This document shows positions 17,667-26,017 of a stretch of 64,000 nt of DNA, piece by piece. Source of the DNA: an uncultured Eisenbergiella sp. (GTDB taxonomy: Bacteria; Bacillota; Clostridia; Lachnospirales; Lachnospiraceae); the NCBI GenBank assembly GCA_910585455.1, contig CAJUEL010000022.1:9453-73452 (forward strand). Reading direction: 5' to 3'. Position 1 is the stretch's first letter, and every line of letters begins with the position of its first letter. Made by a program: the position numbers and the translations under genes. The notes under the pieces were generated by a model. The model was not told the DNA's origin, searched no databases, and saw nothing but the letters and a program-made list of their open reading frames with translations.

Positions 17667-19340
17667 TCACTCCTCTACAATGCGAAAGGTTCTTTCATAA
17701 GGAGTGTAATCGTTTAAAAAAATGCTGTAGCCCTCCGTGTTCTTTTCCTCCCCCGAATAGTGCCCGGAAAAGGCATGGATTCCGTAGCCAGGACCGATCA
17801 GAAGCCTTTGCGTACCGTGGCAAAGCCGCAGCATGCCGTCCCGTAAAATCAGGCTTTCTCCCTTCCCGGCCGTCAGGCGGAAGGTATCGTTTTCCAGCAC
17901 GCTCCCCGCGGGCACATCCAGCTCCACCCGAAGCGGCAGTCTGTCCAGCCCTTCCGCTTTCACGGTGATTTCCAGCCCGCAGTCCAGCTCCCTGACGGTG
18001 ACGGTCACATCCAGGCTGCTCGTGACGATCCTCTCCCGCTGGCTATGATCCATCTTCCACCAGTCGCTGGTGCCCTGGGGCCGGGAAAAGGGCTGATAAT
18101 ACCACCCCTGCGCGGACGCCTGCAGCACGCACCCGTCCTCTTTAATCTCCATGTGCTGTGGAATAAAGCTGCGGGTATCGCAGTACGCCTCTCCGATGCG
18201 GACGCCCACAGGCAGAGCGCCGAATTTTAAAAACAAAAAGGACGCCTTTTGATGCAGCACGCTGTAGCAGTAGCCTTTCTTTTTCACCCGTAACACCTGG
18301 GAACCGGCGAAAAATTTCCGGTATTCCTCCAGATATCCGTACCCCTTGAAAGCATACGCCCGCAGTCTTTCATATATCATAAAAATATACATCGCATCCG
18401 GCGCAAGATCACCCCGCTTTCGGTTGTCCGCAATGATCTTATGAGCGGCGGCGTCAAACAGGGGAGAGCCCGTCCTGTCCGCCATATAGGTATACAGATA
18501 AAAATACTGGTCCGGATACAGCGCCTTTCCCTGATCCTGCCGCGTGGAATTCTGCGTGAAAATCGTGTCATCCCCGTCGAAATAGTACAGCATCATCCGC
18601 AGGTTCCGCTCCACATAGCCCAGAAAGCTTTCGTCCCCCGTCATCTCATAAGCCAGAATCAGGGATTTGTCCACCACCGCATTGTAGTTTCCGGTGGAAC
18701 GCTCCGCGTATTCGCCGTCGCTGTCCCCGTCAATGCCCTCCGCCAGATATTGCCCGGCGCGCGCTTTCAGCTGCCCGGCAAGCCTTTTTGCCATGGCATC
18801 TGCCGGCGCTGCGCCCGGCACGCCGTTTTCCTCAACCAGCTTTGCCAGACACAGCAGCGCCGCCGTCACCGCCCAGCGGTGGTTGGGCGTATGAAAACCG
18901 CCATGTAACAGGATGGGAATGCACCGCAAAAGCAGCCACAGATACCGCTCCTCCAGTTCCTTTTCCGCCGCCGTTTCTCCGTATTTTCTCAAAATTTCCC
19001 ATGCCCCGTAAAGACGGCGGAAGCAAAACGCCGTATCCGGCGCCGAATAGAAATTGCAGGACGGAAAATCCAGACTGCCATCCTCCCTCTGCCAGCGCTC
19101 CACAAAGCCAACGCCCGCCTTCACCGCCTCAAAAATTGCAGGCTCCTTATAAAGAGTGCTTTCCCTGCAAAAATACAGGCACAGCGCGTCCGTGAGCAGG
19201 TAGATGGTCGGCTTGCCCTCGATCATCTCGCTGTCCATCCTGCCCCGGTCCGCTCTTTGATCATCCTTCACCTGCAGCCTTAAAAAATCCTCCACCCGCT
19301 TCTGGGTGGAATCCACCAGATGCTGCCAGTATCGTTCCAT
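17667..19340 (-). CDS. Unrecognised alpha/alpha-toroid-like carbohydrate enzyme candidate, 557 aa
   Basis: I cannot assign a named family. The first about 330 residues are helix-rich with aromatic and acidic patches (GSLDFPSCNFYSAPDTAF, GGFHTPNHRWAVTAAL, STGNYNAVVDKSLILAYEMTGD), resembling the (alpha/alpha) toroid of heparinase II/III-like and related polysaccharide enzymes. The remainder (about 350-557) alternates short strands and would suit a beta-sandwich. No signal peptide is seen, so it should act on imported oligosaccharides. Its ribosome site comes from a copy of the short palindromic repeat. It lies between the HAD-GH105 fusion gene and iolC, so a role in releasing or processing an uronide or inositol-containing glycan is a reasonable guess. 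Confidence 0.6.
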   Translation of the reverse strand: MERYWQHLVDSTQKRVEDFLRLQVKDDQRADRGRMDSEMIEGKPTIYLLTDALCLYFCRESTLYKEPAIFEAVKAGVGFVERWQREDGSLDFPSCNFYSAPDTAFCFRRLYGAWEILRKYGETAAEKELEERYLWLLLRCIPILLHGGFHTPNHRWAVTAALLCLAKLVEENGVPGAAPADAMAKRLAGQLKARAGQYLAEGIDGDSDGEYAERSTGNYNAVVDKSLILAYEMTGDESFLGYVERNLRMMLYYFDGDDTIFTQNSTRQDQGKALYPDQYFYLYTYMADRTGSPLFDAAAHKIIADNRKRGDLAPDAMYIFMIYERLRAYAFKGYGYLEEYRKFFAGSQVLRVKKKGYCYSVLHQKASFLFLKFGALPVGVRIGEAYCDTRSFIPQHMEIKEDGCVLQASAQGWYYQPFSRPQGTSDWWKMDHSQRERIVTSSLDVTVTVRELDCGLEITVKAEGLDRLPLRVELDVPAGSVLENDTFRLTAGKGESLILRDGMLRLCHGTQRLLIGPGYGIHAFSGHYSGEEKNTEGYSIFLNDYTPYERTFRIVEE

Positions 19341-19342
19341 TC

Positions 19343-19403
19343 TTTATACCCCTTTCGCGCTTTGGCGCGCATACCAATCAATAGTCTGGAAATTTATTTC
19401 CAG
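19343..19403 (-). repeat. Short palindromic repeat spanning the gene junction
   Basis: Minus strand: AGTCTGGAAATAAATTTCC-AGACT, ATTGATTGGTATG, GCGCGCCAAAGCGCG, AAAGGGGTATAAAG, then the ATG of the next gene. The left palindrome is read as the last codons and stop (TGA inside ATTGATTGG) of the upstream HAD-GH105 gene, and the right end is the ribosome site of the downstream gene. Related copies are at 10188-10277 and 28225-28266. Confidence 0.78.
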
Positions 19404-21027
19404 ACTTTTCCCCCTGCTTACGGTTCAGCCATTCCATGAAAAACAGCATGGCGAGCGCCTGCCCGTAGGGCATGGATTTCAGCGGAATGTTTTTATAAAA
19501 TTCCCTGCTTTCCCGCCCCATGGGCGTCCCATAGGAAACCTGCGTCACGATCCCCTCTTCGGTCACACAGCCCAGTATGGCATCCAGCGCTCTGTCCGAT
19601 ATGCGCCGGCAGGCGACATCCAAAAGCCCCATGTTTACCGCCTTTTCAATTCCGTAGGCGAAGCCTGCCGTGGCGCTGGCCTCCACATAAGAAGTCCGGT
19701 CATCCACCAGCGTATGCCACATGCCGTCCTCCTCCTGTAGGCGCTCGAGCGCGTCCACCTGATTTTTCAGCACTCCGGCAAGATACCGCTCCACCGCAGG
19801 CGTACAGACGCCCATGGAAATCAGCTCCGGAATCGCCGCCGTGATCCAGCAGTTTCCTCTGCCCCAGAACGCGCCCGCGAAATGATTGCGCTCCTTAAAG
19901 GTCCAGCCGTGATACCACAGCCCCGTATCCGGATCCGCCAGATATTTCACATGCAAAAGGAATTGATAAATCGCTTCCTCTATGTAATCCTGTCTGTTTA
20001 ACAGCTTTCCCATATGGGCCAGAAACAGCACGGTCATAAACAGCGTGTCATCCCACAGCTCCTCCTCATTGACGCTGTCCGAGGTGATATGCTGCAGACC
20101 GCCCTCCTGTGTTCTGGGGAAATCGTTCATGATCCATTCCGCCCATTCCCTGCAGACCTCCAGATATTCTGCCCTTTGAAAAGCATCCGCATAAAACGAC
20201 AGCGCCAAAAGCGGCGTCACCGTATTCACGTTTTTGGCAGGAAGCCCCAGCTTTAGCTGCCGGGAATAATACTTTTCCAGCACCCGAAGATACTTCTCAT
20301 CCCGGCTCAGCTCATAATATTTCCAGAAACCGAACAGCCCCACGCCCTGCGTCCACTCCCAGAACTGATATTTCCCAAGGTCATCCGACGCCAGACTGTT
20401 GGTTTTCATGTTTTCCAGAAAAGTGCTGTCTTCCTCATATAAAACCTTCTGAAAGCTGTCCGCCAGCAGGGCAAGCTTCCTGGATACACGCCGCTCCCGC
20501 TCCAGCCTTTTCACAAGCGCGGGCAGCGCAGAGGGCGTATGGATGATGTAGTCCGGCTTTTCCTCATCGTTTCCGGGCGTCATGTCATAGCGGGGGGACC
20601 AGTCCAGCAAAACGGAGGTCAGTCCGAACCGGTTGGCGCCGATGATGTCCCTGCGAAGATTGTTGCCCACCATGATGATGCGCCCCTTGTCCGCCTCCGT
20701 CAGCCCGTTTTGATCCATCGCATCCTGAAACATGCGTGCCGACGGCTTTACCTCTCCTACGATTTCAGAGATGCTTCTGGTGTAAAAGCAGTGGCTTAAG
20801 CCGTTTTCCAGATAGACGTTTGTGAAGGACTGCCCGTCCCCGTCCGCCACCAGGGCGATGCGATAGCCCTCCTCATACAGAGCCTGCAGCGCTTCCTTTG
20901 CGCCGGGAATCAGCTTCGCATGAATCACAATTCCCTCTTCGTTGCGGACCTCGGTCCCCTCATCTATGAGCGTATCGCCGCTGTCCGTGAATATAATCAG
21001 ATTTTTTTTCAAAATGTCGCCTCCCAT
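19378..21027 (-). CDS. Fusion protein: HAD-like domain plus GH105 unsaturated uronyl hydrolase, 549 aa
   Basis: The N-terminus (about 1-190) is a HAD-type hydrolase: IIFTDSGDTLIDEG near residue 10 (motif I, with a DSGDT order instead of DxDGT), VADGDGQSF (motif II area), VGEVKPS with the motif III Lys, and MVGNNLRRDIIGANRFG with a motif IV acidic residue. The C-terminus (about 200-549) is a GH105/GH88-type (alpha/alpha)6 barrel, with EWTQGVGLFGFWKYYE, NEEELWDDTLFMTVLFLA and GAFWGRGNCWITAAIPEL, the family's Asp and Trp-Gly-Arg-Gly patterns. Such enzymes cleave unsaturated uronic acids left by polysaccharide lyases. It appears cytoplasmic. ATG follows TGGAGAAAA; a TTG start 5 codons later is also possible. 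It heads the inositol operon. Confidence 0.85.
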   Translation of the reverse strand: MGGDILKKNLIIFTDSGDTLIDEGTEVRNEEGIVIHAKLIPGAKEALQALYEEGYRIALVADGDGQSFTNVYLENGLSHCFYTRSISEIVGEVKPSARMFQDAMDQNGLTEADKGRIIMVGNNLRRDIIGANRFGLTSVLLDWSPRYDMTPGNDEEKPDYIIHTPSALPALVKRLERERRVSRKLALLADSFQKVLYEEDSTFLENMKTNSLASDDLGKYQFWEWTQGVGLFGFWKYYELSRDEKYLRVLEKYYSRQLKLGLPAKNVNTVTPLLALSFYADAFQRAEYLEVCREWAEWIMNDFPRTQEGGLQHITSDSVNEEELWDDTLFMTVLFLAHMGKLLNRQDYIEEAIYQFLLHVKYLADPDTGLWYHGWTFKERNHFAGAFWGRGNCWITAAIPELISMGVCTPAVERYLAGVLKNQVDALERLQEEDGMWHTLVDDRTSYVEASATAGFAYGIEKAVNMGLLDVACRRISDRALDAILGCVTEEGIVTQVSYGTPMGRESREFYKNIPLKSMPYGQALAMLFFMEWLNRKQGEKSGNKFPDY

Positions 21028-21046
21028 TTTTCTCCAGGATAGCTCT

Positions 21047-21052
21047 ATTATA
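21047..21052 (-). promoter_or_regulatory. Predicted -10 element of the uronide/inositol operon
   Basis: Minus strand TATAAT lies 20 nt before the start codon of the HAD-GH105 gene. No good -35 is seen at 16-18 bp, suggesting activator dependence or another upstream promoter. Confidence 0.4.
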
Positions 21053-21095
21053 CATAAAAGTGATGAATTTTGCGATGGAAAAATCGAAAAAATTG

Positions 21096-21263
21096 TATGG
21101 ATTTATTACTGCTCAGACAGGTCTGCGCGTTTACCGCGCGGACCGTGTAAAAACGTGGTGGATGCGGGCATCCGCCCCCATCGCGAAGCGATTTTCATGG
21201 GGCGGATGTAGCAACAGTTCAGACAAGTCTGAACTGTTGCTATGGATTTATTACTGCTCAGAC
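21096..21263. repeat. Direct-repeat-flanked array of three hairpins
   Basis: A 23-bp direct repeat starting TATGGATTTATTACTGCTCA is present at 21096-21118 and again at 21241-21263. Between the copies are three stems: GGTCTGCGCG/CGCGCGGACC (about 21119-21143), CATCCGCCCCCAT/ATGGGGCGGATG (about 21169-21209), and a perfect 14-bp palindrome arm GCAACAGTTCAGAC with its complement (21211-21240). No gene is visible. The outer sequence GTCTGAACTGTT recurs at 26536 and, in part, at 34424. Confidence 0.75.
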
Positions 21264-21265
21264 CC

Positions 21266-21294
21266 CAGCCAAACAGAAGCGTTTCGGCGGCAAG
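21266..21294 (+). pseudogene. 29-bp remnant resembling the conserved GT2 motif
   Basis: The segment matches 27 of 29 bases with 25266-25294, inside the family-2 glycosyltransferase gene, where it encodes QPNRGVSAAR. The reading frame stops shortly after. It may be the last trace of a deleted glycosyltransferase copy. Confidence 0.4.
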
Positions 21295-21312
21295 GTGAAT
21301 GATGATTGAACA

Positions 21313-21336
21313 TACAGACCTCTTTAAGTCTGTTTT
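21313..21336 (+). terminator. Rho-independent terminator (plus strand)
   Basis: ACAGAC-CTCTTTAA-GTCTGT is followed by TTTT. It closes the structured island and no intact plus-strand gene precedes it, in keeping with a deleted gene. It also lies just beyond the lipoprotein gene's 3' end on the other strand. Confidence 0.5.
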
Positions 21337-21356
21337 TAAATAAGATCAAAATTTTC

Positions 21357-22529
21357 TCAAGGTACGATCTCTTTCGCCGTCTGCGCATCTATAATGACCT
21401 GGATATCCTGCTCACTCTGCTCACTTTTTTCGATCCCCTTCACGATCCAGGCAGGCTTTACATCATATATACCTGTTCCTGAAGATAAATCAACATAATA
21501 ATATAACTTTGCTTCTGTTATTTCATATGTTGAACCTCCGGGCATCTGGTTATACTTATGAGCAACTGTTTCAGCAATCACATCCACAGGAGCTAAAGAG
21601 ACTGCCATTCCTTCCTCAGAAATTTCAAATACTTTTTCAATGTTCAGATACTCTATTCCATCCTTTGATATAAATGCCTGTACCGGAGCATTGGCATCTG
21701 CTACATCTGAAAATATTTCGCAATACACATGATAAAGAGGCAATCCCCTATATATTTGGTTGATACAAAAATAATATCCTTCATCCGAGACAGACCATTG
21801 ATTTTTATAGTTTGTCCGGTCAATATTTCCATCCATATCTTCATGATATTCCTGTGACTGCATACAATTGTAATCTAACGCATATCCTGTATAATCGCAC
21901 TCAAACTCAATATCCACTTCTTTTAATGTGTTATCAATTATCCGAAAGGCTTCCTCACGGGTCATAAATGACAACTGTTCTTCTGTGGAATATAAACCTG
22001 CATTATATCGCCCGTCTGCCGGATCAAGTACAAAAGAGCTGCGTATATATGGCATTAAACCTCTTTGCATATATGACATCTGACTGGAAAACGGACCATA
22101 AGATAACGTTGTTTCCTCTGGAGTGACATAAGTTGCTGTATCCACTTTTTCCCCATATTCATTTTTTTCCTCATAACTGTATACTTCATAATCATCATTA
22201 CCGCTGAATAATGATTGAAATGCCCGATTCTCATTTACTTTCAACATTTTTGCTTTTGCAGTAACTGGAAATTCATCTCCTGAATCAGCATCAACAATAA
22301 CAGCCATCTTAAAATCAACATTTTCTATGGCATTGTCGTAGCTCGCCGGGAAAGTAATTTTCTCATCAGGTATATTGTTTTCCGCATAAGATTCCTCTAT
22401 TTCAGAACCCGTTTCATTTTGAACATCTGGTACGTTACTTCCAGAATCCTGTTCCTGTCCTGTATTTCCACACCCAAATAAAAACATGGACAAAATAACA
22501 GCACACATAAAACACAACCTCTTTTTCAT
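21357..22529 (-). CDS. Lipoprotein of unknown function (DUF6034-like), 390 aa
   Basis: A lipoprotein signal is clear: MKKRLCFMCAVILSMFLFGC, with the lipobox Cys at residue 20. It is followed by an acidic linker (GSNVPDVQNETGSEIEESY) and a roughly 330-residue beta-rich extracellular domain. The layout recalls Clostridia lipoproteins annotated as DUF6034, but I assign that only tentatively. The C-terminal region (EITEAKLYYYVDLSSGTGIYDVKPAWIV) is similar in style to YycH/PepSY-like propeptide domains. GGAGGAACTTTATA precedes the ATG. It is divergent from a LytTR two-component system (22816-24851), which may sense or control it. The block is A+T-richer than its left neighbour. Confidence 0.65.
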   Translation of the reverse strand: MKKRLCFMCAVILSMFLFGCGNTGQEQDSGSNVPDVQNETGSEIEESYAENNIPDEKITFPASYDNAIENVDFKMAVIVDADSGDEFPVTAKAKMLKVNENRAFQSLFSGNDDYEVYSYEEKNEYGEKVDTATYVTPEETTLSYGPFSSQMSYMQRGLMPYIRSSFVLDPADGRYNAGLYSTEEQLSFMTREEAFRIIDNTLKEVDIEFECDYTGYALDYNCMQSQEYHEDMDGNIDRTNYKNQWSVSDEGYYFCINQIYRGLPLYHVYCEIFSDVADANAPVQAFISKDGIEYLNIEKVFEISEEGMAVSLAPVDVIAETVAHKYNQMPGGSTYEITEAKLYYYVDLSSGTGIYDVKPAWIVKGIEKSEQSEQDIQVIIDAQTAKEIVP

Positions 22530-22815
22530 TATAAAGTTCCTCCATTCTATAACGGCATAACAGCCTTTTTGTATTGCCGCCCTTAGAAAGCAGCAACAAT
22601 TCCATTATCTTTATTTCCACCATAATTTCAATCCCTCCTGCACCAAACGACATTTTGTGCCTGTATTTGGTCATTCTGTCAATATTCTTCCTGATTTTTT
22701 CCCAATCCCAAAACTCACTAAAAAATGTCTTTTCATACAATCTTTTTGTATTCGCCTGCCTTTTATTGTATAATGTGGAGGAATTTAAATATGGCAAATG
22801 AAATGAGGTATGAAA

Positions 22816-23520
22816 ATGCGAATACTCATCTGTGACGATGATGCGCTGATAGTTGAACAGCTTCAGAAATATATAAAAAATTTTTTTGAAACCATTGGTG
22901 TGAAATGTCCTGAATTAATCTGCTTTTCCGACGGGGAATCCCTGTTGGCAGACGAAGGTGAAAAAGATATTCTGTTTCTTGACGTGGAAATGCCCGGAAT
23001 GAATGGCATCTATGTGGGAAATGAATTAAAAAGGAAGAACGAAAATATTATTATCTTTATTGTGACTTCTTATTCCGAATATCTTGATGAGGCAATGCGG
23101 TTCCGTGTATTCCGGTATCTTTCAAAGCCTTTGGAACAACAGCGGTTTTTTCGTAATATGAAAGATGCGGTTGACCTGTATCACACTATGACAGTAAAAA
23201 TCCCGATTGAAACAAAACAGGGCGTGCATACACTGCCTGCATCTTCCGTCATAGCAATAGAGGCACAGGGCAGAAAGGTAACGGTACATACCACTCTGTG
23301 CGATTTTGAATCCACCCACAATATGCAGTACTGGCTGGATCTTCTCCCTGAAAACCGTTTCTTCCAGACACACCGCAGTTTCATTATCAATTTTGAGCAT
23401 GTCACAGATTTTGACCGTAGTCTTGTCCATATGGCTGACAATCAATCTGCTTATCTGACAAAAAGGAAATACAGCTCATTTAAAGAAGCCTATCTCCTTT
23501 ATTTAGAAAGTACGAGGTAA
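22816..23520 (+). CDS. LytTR-family response regulator, 234 aa
   Basis: The receiver domain starts MRILICDDDALIV, with the phosphoacceptor Asp in ILFLDVEMPGMNG near residue 57 and the conserved Lys in YLSKPLEQ near 108. The LytTR DNA-binding domain follows from about 135 (VIAIEAQGRKVTVHT, FFQTHRSFIINFEHV). The second ATG is used, because GAGGTATGAAA lies 7 nt before it; the first ATG adds two residues. A TATAAT-like -10 (TTGTATAATG) lies about 45 nt upstream. The histidine kinase gene follows after 5 nt. Targets are unknown; no clear paired LytTR repeats were found nearby. Confidence 0.9.
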   Translation: MRILICDDDALIVEQLQKYIKNFFETIGVKCPELICFSDGESLLADEGEKDILFLDVEMPGMNGIYVGNELKRKNENIIIFIVTSYSEYLDEAMRFRVFRYLSKPLEQQRFFRNMKDAVDLYHTMTVKIPIETKQGVHTLPASSVIAIEAQGRKVTVHTTLCDFESTHNMQYWLDLLPENRFFQTHRSFIINFEHVTDFDRSLVHMADNQSAYLTKRKYSSFKEAYLLYLESTR

Positions 23521-23525
23521 AGCAA

Positions 23526-24851
23526 ATGATAAATACAATCTGTTATTTTTTCAGTTTTCTTGTAGAAGCAATTATACTCTGGCAATACTCCTCCAATTTA
23601 TTTCCTGTCAGACACACCCTACGGAGAAAGCTTGCCGTGCTTTGCGGTTTATATTTTATCCTGTTTTGCGTGTCACTGTCCGAATCTATATGGATCAATA
23701 TCATTTTATATTTTTTGCTGAATTTCATTTTCCTACTGACACAATGTTATCTGAATTGGTATACAGCATTATTCCATTCTTCCATACTGGCGGCTGTTAT
23801 GGCAATGAGTGAATTAGTCGTTTATGGAATTACCAAGCACTTTGCTCCTCGCTTTCTTGCTAACCGCAGGGAATTTTATCACCTTTTATTTTTTTCGGTC
23901 TTTAGTAAACTCATATTTTTTGCAGTTACTTATATACTGATACACCTGATGAAAAAAACAAAGAAGGATGCAGGGCAGCATGATCAGTCTGTTTTTCTTC
24001 TTGTTTTCATTCCCCTGACCTCACTCTTTATTATGCTTACTTTCGTAAGCATTGGCGAATCTGTTTTGCTCCCATCGTCACTTGACTGGATGGTTACTAT
24101 GGGTGCTGTTCTTTTGCTGGCAGCAAACCTGCTCATGTTTGAAATCAACCGCTATCATCAGAAAAAAAACATGGAATTTACAGAAATACAATTATTGCTT
24201 CAAAAAGAGTCAGATTCAGCCCAATATTATAAAATGCTGAATGTACAGAATGAAAACCAGCGTATTTTAATCCATGACATAAAAAAGCACCTGCAATCCA
24301 TTGACCTGCTGAATGAGCAAAAAGAGTATGCTAAAATAAGCGCCTATATCCGGCAATTGGTACTTTCTCCAGACCTGAAAGAATTTTCCAGACTATGTGA
24401 CCATGAAATGCTGAATTCCATCCTATGCCGCTATATGCAGCGTTGCACTGACAGCCATATATCTTTTCATGCCGACATACGAAGTGGGACAACGGATTTT
24501 ATTGCAGACAATGACCTTACCTCTCTGTTTTGCAATTTGCTGGATAATGCTATAGCGGCGGCAAGTAATATCCCTGACTCTTTTATTGAAATCACTACAG
24601 GCAAACGTGAAAAAACGCCGTTTGTTGTAATAACAGTTATCAATTCCTGCAGAAAAAATCCTTTTCTCTGTAAAGGCAGACAATTAAACGCCAATAAAAA
24701 TGGACATGGATTCGGATTAAAAAGCATTCGAAAGGTGGTTGGCAAATATCATGGCAATTTGCAGATGTATTATAATGATGATATGCTTACCTTCCATACC
24801 GTTATTACCTTAAAGCAATGGGGAACCGCGAACGAATGCAGTTCCTTCTGA
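23526..24851 (+). CDS. GHKL-type sensor histidine kinase, 441 aa
   Basis: Six hydrophobic helices occupy residues 1-215 (AgrC-like input domain). Then comes a coiled segment, the phosphoacceptor RILIHDIKKHLQSIDLL near 255, and the GHKL ATPase domain with LFCNLLDNAIAAASN (N-box) and GHGFGLKSIRKVV (G-box) near the end. AGGTAAAGCAA precedes the ATG, 5 nt after the regulator stop, so the pair is one operon. Family members sense peptides or cell-envelope signals; here the divergent lipoprotein gene is a candidate accessory. No pheromone gene was found in the short gap after it. Confidence 0.9.
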   Translation: MINTICYFFSFLVEAIILWQYSSNLFPVRHTLRRKLAVLCGLYFILFCVSLSESIWINIILYFLLNFIFLLTQCYLNWYTALFHSSILAAVMAMSELVVYGITKHFAPRFLANRREFYHLLFFSVFSKLIFFAVTYILIHLMKKTKKDAGQHDQSVFLLVFIPLTSLFIMLTFVSIGESVLLPSSLDWMVTMGAVLLLAANLLMFEINRYHQKKNMEFTEIQLLLQKESDSAQYYKMLNVQNENQRILIHDIKKHLQSIDLLNEQKEYAKISAYIRQLVLSPDLKEFSRLCDHEMLNSILCRYMQRCTDSHISFHADIRSGTTDFIADNDLTSLFCNLLDNAIAAASNIPDSFIEITTGKREKTPFVVITVINSCRKNPFLCKGRQLNANKNGHGFGLKSIRKVVGKYHGNLQMYYNDDMLTFHTVITLKQWGTANECSSF

Positions 24852-25055
24852 TTACATTTGGCAAGCTCCCGCCAAAATGCCCTGCGCAGCTTCTCAAGCT
24901 CTGTTACAAGCCGTTTTTTTGAATCAGGATTTTTTTAGAAAGCGTATTCCATCCGGAAAGCTATTGTAATATAATAGAGCATGTGAAAAGCCAAAAGGCG
25001 GAGAGGACAGGCGCATTGGTGCAGTGACCTGCAACAGGCGAAAGGTAAAAATATC

Positions 25056-25970
25056 ATGAATACGGGTAATGATGTTGAAGCGGTTATAACGAGCTTTAAT
25101 CAAAAGTCAATGGTTTATGAAGCGGTTTGCTCTCTGTGTCGTCAAACGGTAAAGCCGCAAAAAATTGTAATTGTGGATGATGGGACAACAGATGCGGCAT
25201 CGATTGATATTTTGAAGCAGATTGAACATGACTGCAGGATACCTGTTCCGCTATCGGTCATCCGTCAGCCAAACAGAGGCGTTTCAGCGGCAAGAAATAC
25301 GGGGATCAGTCAAACGCAGGCTCCTCTGGTATTGGTGCTCGATGGAGATGATCATCTCGAACCGTCATTTATTGAAGAGGTGCGCGAACAATTATTGCAA
25401 AATCCCCAAATGGTTGCAGCGTCCTCATGGCTGCATACATTCGGCGTTCTTGACGCAATCGTGCGTCCGGACGGGGGAACTGTTTCCGCATTTCTTTCGC
25501 ATAATTGCTGTCCGGCAACACATATTTTCCGCCGCGAAGCATGGCGGCAATGCGGTGGGTATGACGAAACGATGAAGAGCGGCTTTGAAGATTGGGATTT
25601 CTTCCTGAGCATGCTGGAGGCCGCTCCCGAATCCTGTATTGGAATCGTGGAAAAGCCGCTCATAAATTATCGGACAGCGCCCGCTTCCTCCAATATAAGA
25701 AGCATGGAAAAGCGGCTTTCGTTGATGCGCTATATCATTGAAAAGCATGAAGCTGTTTACAAGGAGCATATTGCAGACGCCCTTTTGGGCATTGAAGCGA
25801 TATCCATGTCCAGGCTTTATGGCTGGGAGGGTGAAATGATACATGCACAATTGGCTGCCAAAGACCTGGACAGCTTATCAAGGGAATTTATGGAAAGTCC
25901 CTCTTATGGGGATGGCGGAATGGCAGCCGCCGTTCGTATTGTATCGGCGCAAATGAACGGTGCGCTGTAG
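25056..25970 (+). CDS. Family 2 glycosyltransferase, 304 aa
   Basis: This is a GT-A fold transferase. The NDP-sugar site is in VEAVITSFNQKSMVYEAV (residues 7-24) and IVIVDDGTTDAAS; QPNRGVSAARNTGI and the metal-binding DxD region VLVLDGDDHLEP (about 90-103) follow, with the acceptor-side motif MKSGFEDWDFFLSM near 172. No membrane helix is seen, so it acts on the cytoplasmic face. It is monocistronic. The ribosome site is modest (AAAGGTAAAAATATC). A TATAAT (about 24972) in the upstream gap may be its -10; the rest of the 24852-25055 gap shows nothing identifiable. Substrate unknown. Confidence 0.85.
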   Translation: MNTGNDVEAVITSFNQKSMVYEAVCSLCRQTVKPQKIVIVDDGTTDAASIDILKQIEHDCRIPVPLSVIRQPNRGVSAARNTGISQTQAPLVLVLDGDDHLEPSFIEEVREQLLQNPQMVAASSWLHTFGVLDAIVRPDGGTVSAFLSHNCCPATHIFRREAWRQCGGYDETMKSGFEDWDFFLSMLEAAPESCIGIVEKPLINYRTAPASSNIRSMEKRLSLMRYIIEKHEAVYKEHIADALLGIEAISMSRLYGWEGEMIHAQLAAKDLDSLSREFMESPSYGDGGMAAAVRIVSAQMNGAL

Positions 25971-26017
25971 CTTATTGCCGCTGCGCTTTCTCAAATACCC
26001 GGCATGTATAATAAGAT

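Noticed and set aside
22435..22797. 120-codon minus-strand frame over the lipoprotein start
   Set aside because: It overlaps the lipoprotein signal sequence in another frame, and the lipoprotein has the better ribosome site.
24990..25055. Possible riboswitch before the glycosyltransferase
   Set aside because: Short GC-rich repeats are present but no known riboswitch core could be drawn.
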